From: Bacillota bacterium
GTDB lineage: Bacteria > Bacillota > Sulfobacillia > JAJZYS01 > JAJYTV01
Direction of reading: 5' to 3'
Assembly (NCBI GenBank): GCA_021810725.1
Contig: JAJZIE010000063.1
Coordinates: forward strand, 1 to 11,407
Length of the DNA: 11,407 nucleotides
Under the pieces are notes generated by a model. It did not search any database and was not told where the DNA came from. It worked only from the letters and a program-made list of their open reading frames with translations. Below are positions 1 to 5,110 of the stretch, one piece after another (within the stretch, counting starts at the first letter, position 1; each line of letters begins with the position of its first letter). The translations under genes and the position numbers were made by a program.

Positions 1-438
1 CAGATCCTCGAGCAGTTCCTCGTCTGTGGGGGCCATCCGCCAGGGAATCACCCGGATCCGGCCCATCGCCTCGAGCGCCCGCCAGGGGAAGCGGTTCGCG
101 GGATGCTCCTCCGCCCCGACGATGACCTCGTCGCCTTCGTCGAAGCGCAGTCCCTGCGCCACCCAGTTGATCGCCTGCGTCACGTTGCCGGCGAAGGCCA
201 CGCTGGCCTGCGGCACGCCGAGCAGGAGCGCCATCGCCCCGCGCACGGCCGCCATGCCGTCGCGCCTGCGCTCGTACGCCCGCGGCCAGCCGGCACCTTC
301 CACCTGCCACTGCTCGTACGCCTTGAAGAAGCGCACCGTCACCGTTTGCGGCGCGGCGCCCATGGTACCGGTGTTCAGGTAAACCTTGCGCCGCACGACC
401 GGTACGTCCGCGCGCAGGTCTTCTAGCGTGTAACCCAT
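1..438 (-). CDS. Class V aminotransferase / cysteine desulfurase-like protein, N-terminal part
   Basis: The reverse strand is open for 146 codons from the ATG at 438-436 to the window edge, so the C-terminal part is missing. A GAGGAGG ribosome binding site at about 446-452 fixes the start. The N-terminus contains VYLNTGTMGAAP (about residues 19-30), the small-domain strand typical of fold-type I class V enzymes. Further in are GNVTQAINWVAQGL (about 84-97) and VIVGAEEHPANRFPW (about 105-119), matching the cofactor-binding start and the 'EHHSN' region of SufS/NifS and isopenicillin-N-epimerase-like proteins. The family uses PLP bound to a lysine, which here lies outside the window, so substrate and exact activity cannot be told. 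It is divergent from the methyltransferase at 607. Desulfurase, epimerase and aminotransferase roles all remain possible. Confidence 0.85.
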   Translation of the reverse strand, partial: MGYTLEDLRADVPVVRRKVYLNTGTMGAAPQTVTVRFFKAYEQWQVEGAGWPRAYERRRDGMAAVRGAMALLLGVPQASVAFAGNVTQAINWVAQGLRFDEGDEVIVGAEEHPANRFPWRALEAMGRIRVIPWRMAPTDEELLEDL

Positions 439-606
439 GGCCTGGCCTCCTCGCTCGTCCTCTTACGCCGGATCGCGATCGGTCACCTGCCGTCCCGTCT
501 GCTATCATCCTAGAGGCGGCATCGCGCATCGGCTCGGAAGGCGGCGAATCTTACGTCGGAACTCATAAGGGACGGCAGGACGGCCAGACTGCAGCGCTTT
601 TACGGC

Positions 607-1227
607 ATGGCGCACCGGCTCTACGACATGTTCATGTTCGAGACTTCGCAGGAGACCTGGGAGGCGACATTGGCCCTTTTGCACCCCTCGCCGGGGCAGA
701 AGTTGCTGGACGGGGGCACCGGGACCGGCAGGCTCGCCATCGCCATCGCGGATCAGGTCGGCGACGAAGGCAAGGTCTACGGCGTCGACGTCTCGCCCGC
801 CATGCTGCGCCAGGCGCGGCGCCAGATCACGCGCACGCCGATCGCGGACCGGATCGAACTGCGACTCGGCGACGTCCGGTCCCTGCCCTTCGCGAACGGA
901 AGCCTCGACGGGGCGGCTGTCAGTCTGGTCCTCGAACTTCTGTCACCCGAAGGGACATCCGCCGCCCTCTCGGAGCTGCGCCGCGTCGTTCGTCCCGGCG
1001 GGCGCATCGTCCTCGCCGCCTTGGCCGAGGAACTGCCTTACGGGCGGACGCTTTCCTTCTATCTTGTGCTGCGCGGCATCTTCCGGCTCGCCGCGCTCGG
1101 GCGGCCGCTCGCGTTGCGCAAGCTCGCGACGCAGGCGGGGCTGCTCGCCCGCATTTCCATGCGCCGCGACCTGCTGCGCCTGCCCATCGACATCCTGCTC
1201 TGCGAAGTGCCCAAGACCGCCGACTGA
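607..1227 (+). CDS. Class I SAM-dependent methyltransferase (UbiE/COQ5-like)
   Basis: A 206-residue Rossmann-fold methyltransferase. Motif I is LLDGGTGTG (residues 33-41), the acidic ribose-binding residue is D61 in YGVDVS, motif post-II is GDVRSLPF (88-95), and the post-III loop is VRPGG (128-132). These are the AdoMet-binding marks of the Methyltransf_11/UbiE group; the acceptor substrate cannot be inferred. The start is uncertain. The ATG at 607 has no clear ribosome binding site, while the frame stays open upstream to a stop at 511 and encodes a plausible LQRFYG stretch just before the ATG. A CTG at 589 with an AGG 8-9 bases upstream is an alternative start, because relatives usually have a few residues ahead of the 'YD' motif. 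A 12-bp hairpin follows the stop, so the gene is probably a single transcription unit. Confidence 0.85.
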   Translation: MAHRLYDMFMFETSQETWEATLALLHPSPGQKLLDGGTGTGRLAIAIADQVGDEGKVYGVDVSPAMLRQARRQITRTPIADRIELRLGDVRSLPFANGSLDGAAVSLVLELLSPEGTSAALSELRRVVRPGGRIVLAALAEELPYGRTLSFYLVLRGIFRLAALGRPLALRKLATQAGLLARISMRRDLLRLPIDILLCEVPKTAD

Positions 1228-1243
1228 CCTCTGTCGCGACGCG

Positions 1244-1274
1244 TGCCGCCGGGAGATCCCACCTCCCGGCGGCA
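1244..1274 (+). terminator. Hairpin after the methyltransferase gene
   Basis: A perfect 12-bp inverted repeat (TGCCGCCGGGAG / CTCCCGGCGGCA) with a 7-base loop lies 17 bases after the methyltransferase stop. The tail (ttctcctgtcc) is only moderately T-rich, so it is a plausible but not ideal intrinsic terminator. Confidence 0.6.
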
Positions 1275-1395
1275 TTCTCCTGTCCGTCCCGGCGCAGACT
1301 GAGGGCAGCCCTACGCTGGTGCCGCCAGGCGATAGCGTGGGTCGATCGGACCCTGGCAGGCGGTCTTGTGACCCTTGACGCCGTCACGAAGAAAT

Positions 1396-1423
1396 TTGAC
1401 CGTTTGTTAGGCAGACCTAATTT
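1396..1423 (+). promoter_or_regulatory. Likely promoter of the Nramp transporter
   Basis: TTGACC (1396-1401, 5 of 6 to consensus) is followed after 16 bases by TAATTT (1418-1423), a weak -10. The region is AT-rich compared with its surroundings and lies about 28 bases ahead of the GTG start. The -10 match is poor; the call rests on the -35 element, the base composition and the operator-like palindrome placed inside it. Confidence 0.45.
1407..1420 (+). promoter_or_regulatory. DtxR/MntR-like operator palindrome
   Basis: TTAGG-CAGA-CCTAA is a perfect 5-bp inverted repeat with a 4-base spacer, sitting between the candidate -35 and -10 of the metal transporter. The half-site TTAGG...CCTAA is the outer core of binding sites for metal-dependent repressors of the DtxR/IdeR/MntR family. 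The sequence and position are seen directly. The regulator is inferred, since no such repressor gene is in the window. Confidence 0.5.
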
Positions 1424-1450
1424 CCACATCGGACCGCGAGGAGGTGCGCC

Positions 1451-2782
1451 GTGCGACGCGAAGGCGCTGGCTACGCCGTCTCCGAAAAGCTGCAGCGTGG
1501 CCGCACCCGGCGCGCCACCGCGGCCGTCGCCGAGCCGCCCAAGATCGGGGCCCGGCGCGCGGGCTTCGGCCGCCTCTTCCTGCTCGGCGCCGTACTCGGC
1601 CCCGGGCTCATGGTGATGCTCGCCGACACCGATGCCGGGAGCGTCGTGACCGCGGCGCAGTCCGGTGCGCTCTGGGGCTACGGCATGCTGCTGCCGCAGC
1701 TCCTGCTGATTCCGGTGCTGTACGTCGTGCAGGAGATGACCGTGCGCCTCGGCGTGCTCACACGCAAGGGACACGGCGAGCTGATCCGCGACACCTTCGG
1801 CCGGCCCTGGGCCTTCCTGTCGGTCCTCACCCTCTTCGTTGCGGCGGTCGGCGCGCTTGTCACCGAATTCGCCGGGATCGCCGGCGTCGGGCAGCTGTTC
1901 GGCGTCCCCAAGGTCTACAGCGTCGGCGCCGCCGCGCTGCTCCTGATCGGCCTGGGCGTCACCGGCAGCTATCGGCGCGTCGAGCGCGTGGGCATCGCCC
2001 TCGGTCTGTTCGAGCTGCTGTTCCTGCCAGCCGCCCTGATGTCCCATCCCGATCCCGTCGCGCTTGTTCATGGGCTGGGCCAGTTGCCGCTCGGCAACCA
2101 TGGTTATCTCATGCTTCTCGCCGCCAACGTCGGCGCCGTCATCATGCCATGGATGGTCTTCTACCAGCAGGGGGCCGTGATCGACAAGGGCCTCAAACCG
2201 CGCCAGTTGCGCGGCGCCCGCCTCGACACCCTGGTGGGGGCGGTCGTGACGCAGCTCGTGATGATCTTCGTGGTGGTCGCCGTCGCCGCGACGATCGGTC
2301 GGTCGGGTCACGCGGCGGCTCTCCAGAGCATCCCGGAGATTTCCCGCGCGCTCGAGCCCTTCCTCGGATTCGCCGGCGCGAAGCTGGCGTTCGGTCTCGG
2401 CATCCTCGGCGCGTCGCTGGTTGCGGCGATCGTCGTCTCTGTGGCTGCCGCCTTCGGCATCGGCGAAGCCTTCGGCTGCCCGCACAGCCTCAACAGCCAA
2501 GTCGGCGAGGCCTCGCACTTCTACCTCGCGTACGTCCTCGCGCTGGTGCTGGGGGCAGCGGTGGTGCTGACCGGCCTTCCGCTCATCCACCTGACCATCG
2601 ACATCGAAGTGATGAACGCGATCCTGCTGCCCGTGGTGCTCGGCTTCCTGCTCGCGCTCGAGGCTAGGGCCCTGCCTGCCCAGGCACGCATGCGCGGCCC
2701 GTACCGCTGGTTCGTCTACCTCGCCACCGGGTCGGTCATCCTGGTCGGGCTGGTGACCACGTTCCACGCGGTCGCCGGGTGA
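1451..2782 (+). CDS. Divergent Nramp-family divalent metal transporter
   Basis: A 443-residue integral membrane protein with about eleven hydrophobic segments, within the normal Nramp/SLC11 length. The GTG start at 1451 follows GAGGAGGT (1438-1445) at 5 bases. The canonical TM1 motif DPGN reads DAGS (61-64), keeping the metal-binding Asp but replacing Asn by Ser. In TM6 the sequence is A229-x-x-M232-P-W, keeping the metal-ligand Met but replacing the canonical His after Pro by Trp. In TM3 the canonical T-D-x-A-E reads T-E-F-A-G, losing the second acidic residue. In Nramp proteins the TM3 acids and the TM6 His belong to the proton-coupling route, so coupling may be altered. The family carries Mn, Fe or related ions into the cell; the metal here is not determined. 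The upstream DtxR-like palindrome supports a manganese or iron role. It is a single gene closed by a strong hairpin. Confidence 0.88.
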   Translation: MRREGAGYAVSEKLQRGRTRRATAAVAEPPKIGARRAGFGRLFLLGAVLGPGLMVMLADTDAGSVVTAAQSGALWGYGMLLPQLLLIPVLYVVQEMTVRLGVLTRKGHGELIRDTFGRPWAFLSVLTLFVAAVGALVTEFAGIAGVGQLFGVPKVYSVGAAALLLIGLGVTGSYRRVERVGIALGLFELLFLPAALMSHPDPVALVHGLGQLPLGNHGYLMLLAANVGAVIMPWMVFYQQGAVIDKGLKPRQLRGARLDTLVGAVVTQLVMIFVVVAVAATIGRSGHAAALQSIPEISRALEPFLGFAGAKLAFGLGILGASLVAAIVVSVAAAFGIGEAFGCPHSLNSQVGEASHFYLAYVLALVLGAAVVLTGLPLIHLTIDIEVMNAILLPVVLGFLLALEARALPAQARMRGPYRWFVYLATGSVILVGLVTTFHAVAG

Positions 2783-2802
2783 CGAAGGCTGGGCAGCCAG
2801 CT

Positions 2803-2834
2803 TCGAGCCCGCCGCATCCGCGCGGCGGGCTCGA
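2803..2834 (+). terminator. Terminator hairpin between convergent genes
   Basis: A perfect 13-bp inverted repeat (TCGAGCCCGCCGC / GCGGCGGGCTCGA) with a 6-base loop, followed by a pyrimidine-rich tail (gtgtcttcctgtccttctctt). It lies 20 bases after the transporter stop and before the end of the convergent sdpI-like gene. The T-rich side favours termination of the plus-strand transcript. Confidence 0.75.
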
Positions 2835-2861
2835 GTGTCTTCCTGTCCTTCTCTTGAGCCG

Positions 2862-3542
2862 CTACTCGCCCACGACGCCCCTGTACGCGAGGTACGAGTA
2901 GACGGTCGTGAGCAGGGCGGCGGCCACGACGCAGACCAGCAGGGCGATCCTGGCCCCTGGCGGCCAAAAGAACAGCAGGATGATGGGTACGAGGCCCGCC
3001 AGCATGAACACCGGCCCCGCGAAGCGGTGCGTGCGGCGCCAGACCTCTTCATTGGAAAGCGTCCACGCCGTGCGGACGCCGACGAAGTAGTTGAATCGCA
3101 CCCGGCCGAGAGAATTGCCGATGAACATGAACAGGAGCCCTACGACCACCACCGCCATGTCCCCGGGATTTGCGGCGCCCTGTCCGAGATTGCGCCACAT
3201 CGACCAGAAGAACATGAAGGCGATCACGAGGACGATCAGGAGGCGCAGGGATCGGTAGAACGGCAGAAAGTCCGGGTAGTTGCGCCGCCGCGGGTCGATC
3301 ACGGGCGCCACGAGCAGGAAGAGCCACGCCAGCACCGCAATGCCGACCGGCAGGAACGCCGCCCAGGGTGCCGACATCCAGCCGTTCGGCCGACCGTTCA
3401 GGCCGAAGTGCGTCGCCACGCGCACCGGCAGGTGCGGCAGGGCCCAGATCCCCACAGCCAGCATGACGAGCCACACCAGGTACACCGGCCAGTCGTGCCG
3501 CGCCTCGGTGGCCAGCCGATACTCCTTCGCCTTATCCGCCAT
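2862..3542 (-). CDS. sdpI: SdpI-family membrane protein (DUF1648 + SdpI domain)
   Basis: A 226-residue polytopic membrane protein with about six hydrophobic segments. The N-terminal DUF1648 region covers about residues 20-75 and includes THFGLNGRPNGW (44-55). The C-terminal SdpI signature lies at about 142-168, with the conserved G-N-x-x-G-R-x-R, G-V-R-T-x-W-T-L-S and N-E-E-V-W elements. In Bacillus subtilis SdpI gives immunity to the SdpC killing peptide and also recruits the repressor SdpR to the membrane. The ATG at 3542 was chosen because GGGGGAGAGG lies 9 bases upstream; ATGs at 3551 and 3563 are alternatives. It overlaps the end of the regulator gene by 11 bases, so the two are translationally coupled. 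No SdpC-like toxin gene is in the window, so toxin immunity is an inference; many SdpI homologues have no known partner. Confidence 0.88.
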   Translation of the reverse strand: MADKAKEYRLATEARHDWPVYLVWLVMLAVGIWALPHLPVRVATHFGLNGRPNGWMSAPWAAFLPVGIAVLAWLFLLVAPVIDPRRRNYPDFLPFYRSLRLLIVLVIAFMFFWSMWRNLGQGAANPGDMAVVVVGLLFMFIGNSLGRVRFNYFVGVRTAWTLSNEEVWRRTHRFAGPVFMLAGLVPIILLFFWPPGARIALLVCVVAAALLTTVYSYLAYRGVVGE

Positions 3543-3828
3543 GACGCCCATCCTCTCCCCCATCGCCTCGGCCGAGGACCTCGAGGCCCCAGCCGAGCGC
3601 TTCCTGCAGCACCGTGGTGTGCAGCGAGTAGATGATCATCTGACCCTGCCGCCGCGACACCACGAGGTCCGCCTGGCGCAGCGTGTTGAGGTGATGCGAG
3701 ATGCTCGGCTTCGATAGGGTGAAGGCCGCGGCGATCTCGCCCGCGCTGAGATCTCCCTGGCTGAGCATGCGCAGGATCTGCCGCCGCGTCGGGTCCGACA
3801 GCGCCTGAAATACATCCCCCAGGGACAT
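3532..3828 (-). CDS. sdpR: ArsR-type winged-helix repressor, SdpR-like
   Basis: A 98-residue winged-helix protein. It opens with FQALSDPTRRQIL (7-19), the classic ArsR-family first helix. The helix-turn-helix is about 29-52, with SKPSISHHLNTL (39-50) as the recognition helix, followed by the wing (VSRRQGQMIIYSL, 57-69). There is no ELCVCDL-type cysteine metal site, so it is not a typical metal sensor and matches SdpR-like autorepressors. AAGGTG, 8 bases ahead of the ATG at 3828, supports the start. It is first in a two-gene operon with the SdpI homologue, the same order as sdpRI of Bacillus subtilis, where SdpR represses its own operon until SdpI sequesters it. That mode of control is inferred here. 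Confidence 0.88.
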   Translation of the reverse strand: MSLGDVFQALSDPTRRQILRMLSQGDLSAGEIAAAFTLSKPSISHHLNTLRQADLVVSRRQGQMIIYSLHTTVLQEALGWGLEVLGRGDGGEDGRHGG

Positions 3829-3852
3829 CGTATCGCACCTTCTTTCGTTGTT

Positions 3853-3884
3853 TTATAATCATCTAACTATCTTGTTGCGTCAAG
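3853..3884 (-). promoter_or_regulatory. Promoter and possible operator of sdpRI
   Basis: Read on the minus strand, TTGACG (3884-3879) is followed by an AT-rich island with TTATAA/ATTATA (-10 candidates at 3854-3860, spacing 18-19). It ends about 25 bases ahead of the sdpR start. The spacer holds ATAGTTAGATGATTAT, an imperfect inverted repeat (ATAgTtA / TgATTAT) that could be an SdpR autorepression site. The local AT-richness stands out sharply from the rest of the window. Confidence 0.55.
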
Positions 3885-3912
3885 CGCGGCCTGCATCTCC
3901 CCATTGGTCGCG

Positions 3913-3933
3913 CCACCTTGTAGGGTGGTTTTT
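3913..3933 (+). terminator. Short intrinsic terminator with T5 tail
   Basis: CCACC-ttgtag-GGTGG is followed directly by TTTTT. This is the only hairpin in the window with a clean T run. It points rightward, yet no plus-strand gene ends upstream of it since the transporter at 2782. It could end a short divergent RNA from the sdpRI promoter region or stop antisense transcription. Confidence 0.45.
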
Positions 3934-3961
3934 GGGGGCCGAGCGGAAGGGTCGACCATCC

Positions 3962-4359
3962 TGGTACCGGTAAAGCGGCGGGCGGCCCCGCTGGCCCGGT
4001 CCAGTGGTCGCGGCACCTTCGACAGGCCGGTTGGCGGCGCAGGGTACGGCTTGGAGGTATGCGCCGCAATGCGTCCAGGATCAGGATTTTCGGTGATCGC
4101 AGTGCGCTGCGACCCGCAAAACGGCGGGCGGCCCCTGGCGAGTGGCCCTATGTCATGCGACTTTTTTCACGTACCTCTAGGGCCACTTTGTCGGATTGCG
4201 TGCCATCTCGCTCTGGCAGATGGCCATGGTGTGGGTAAATTGCCCGGCCAACCAACCTACCGGCCGCACCAGCACGAAACGGACTAGATGTTCATATGGC
4301 CTAATCGGCGCAAGCGCGATAGTAGCTCCAGGCAGACAGCCCGGGTAGGGCAGCGCCGA
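3962..4359 (+). ncRNA. Candidate structured RNA or long leader before the DUF981 gene
   Basis: No convincing gene lies between 3885 and 4397. Instead there is a run of inverted repeats: TGGtACCGG/CCGGTCCA (3962-3970 with 3996-4003) enclosing AGCGG/CCGCT (3974-3978 with 3988-3992); GCGGCGCA/TGCGCCGC (4034-4041 with 4060-4067); TCGCAG/CTGCGA with a 4-base loop (4097-4112); CCCGC/GCGGG directly adjoining (4113-4128); AGTGGCCCTA/TAGGGCCACT (4141-4150 with 4178-4187, 27-base loop); GCCATCT/AGATGGC (4202-4224); TGGTG/CACCA (4227-4231 with 4267-4271); and TCGGCGC/GCGCCGA (4305-4311 with 4353-4359). It matches no riboswitch or housekeeping RNA consensus that I know. Short hairpins are common in GC-rich DNA, so this remains a hypothesis; strand and boundaries are unknown. 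Confidence 0.25.
3976..4135. repeat. 14-bp direct repeat pair
   Basis: CGGCGGGCGGCCCC occurs at 3976-3989 and again at 4122-4135, each preceded by an A-rich tract (TAAAG and AAAA) and followed by CTGG within a few bases. The 146-base spacing does not suggest a tandem gene duplication. The copies sit in different hairpins of the unexplained intergenic region. Confidence 0.5.
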
Positions 4360-4397
4360 CGGCCGCGAGGCGCACTGCCAAGGGGAGGCAAAGTTCC

Positions 4398-4976
4398 ATG
4401 ATCGACTATCTTGCAGTTATGCTGGTCGCCGTTGGTGCCGGTCTTGCGCTTCTGGCCTTGTACCTCTACTTCAACCCAGCTCCTGAGCACCGCCCGACCT
4501 GGGGCTTCGGCTTCGGCGCCACCGCTCTCATCCTGGCGGCTACCTCGATCCCCATCGTGGTCACCTGGCCGCTGCCCGGCGCCTACAACGTCGCGTACGG
4601 TGAGCCCGCCCTGATGTTCGGCGCCCTCTTCACCGTCGCGGGCCTCGCGCTCGTCTTCCGCCTCGAGCTCCTCGGTCCCGCGATCTGGGGCTTCTTCGCA
4701 GGCATCGCCGCGATCGTCGTCGGCGACCACATGATCGCCCTGCACATGTCGAACTCGCCGACCGTCGCCGGTCTCGGCTTCATCTTCGCCGGTATCGGCG
4801 GCATCCTGACCCTGCCGGCCGTCGCCATGAAGAACATGCGCTGGATCGCGATCGTCGCAGCCATCGTGCTCGCCGTCGCGGCCGTCATCTGGCTCTACAC
4901 CGGATTCATGAGCTACCCTGGCCACATGGTCGACTTCGCCAAGTACGTCCCGGCCTACATGAAGGGCGGCAAGTAA
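4398..4976 (+). CDS. DUF981 family membrane protein
   Basis: A 192-residue very hydrophobic protein with about six membrane helices (roughly 4-24, 35-56, 70-88, 92-112, 121-141, 147-169) and a short polar C-terminal tail. The overall pattern, with the GEPALMFGALFTVAGLAL segment (73-90) and GDHMIALHMSNSP (113-125), fits the DUF981 family of predicted membrane proteins, whose function is unknown. I know this family mainly from archaea and some Bacillota. The ATG at 4398 follows GGGGAGG (4382-4388) at 9 bases. Codons are strongly biased to C-ending forms (GTC, ATC, GCC, CTC, AAC), suggesting high expression. A 14-bp hairpin 40 bases after the stop ends the unit. The histidines and acidic residues in the fourth and fifth helices could bind a metal or haem, but nothing proves this. 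Confidence 0.8.
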   Translation: MIDYLAVMLVAVGAGLALLALYLYFNPAPEHRPTWGFGFGATALILAATSIPIVVTWPLPGAYNVAYGEPALMFGALFTVAGLALVFRLELLGPAIWGFFAGIAAIVVGDHMIALHMSNSPTVAGLGFIFAGIGGILTLPAVAMKNMRWIAIVAAIVLAVAAVIWLYTGFMSYPGHMVDFAKYVPAYMKGGK

Positions 4977-5016
4977 GTCAAGTTTCCCGGAGACCATCGC
5001 GGCGGCTCTCCACAGC

Positions 5017-5047
5017 AAGGCACCGAACCCAGGGGGTTCGGTGCCTT
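5017..5047 (+). terminator. Terminator hairpin between DUF981 and kynureninase genes
   Basis: A perfect 14-bp inverted repeat (AAGGCACCGAACCC / GGGTTCGGTGCCTT) with a 3-base loop lies between the two convergent genes. The tails (cccgttgtc on plus, gctgtgg on minus) have no T run. It may still serve as a shared barrier to both transcripts. Confidence 0.65.
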
Positions 5048-5110
5048 CCCGTTGTCGAATCCGGACGCCTGGCGTCGACCGCATGGTCGCCACGGGTCGC
5101 ATGACGTCCT

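Noticed and set aside
920..3052. A very long minus-strand open frame (about 710 codons) opposite the methyltransferase and Nramp genes
   Set aside because: It is antisense to two clearly recognisable genes, is rich in Arg, Glu, Asp, Gln and His without domain pattern, and arises from the high GC content.
3904..4287. A 127-codon plus-strand frame in the intergenic gap
   Set aside because: No ribosome binding site, no domain or membrane pattern, and it runs through the T5 terminator and several hairpins.
3960..4390. Known riboswitch (T-box, cobalamin, guanidine) or 6S / RNase P RNA
   Set aside because: The conserved core sequences of these RNAs that I know were looked for and not found.
5050..5066. 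GTTGTCGAATCC, resembling a tRNA T-arm
   Set aside because: No matching stem, anticodon arm or acceptor pairing was found around it.
4284..5102. A minus-strand open frame opposite the DUF981 gene
   Set aside because: Its highly charged repetitive composition is the antisense image of a hydrophobic membrane protein gene, and it spans the terminator hairpin.
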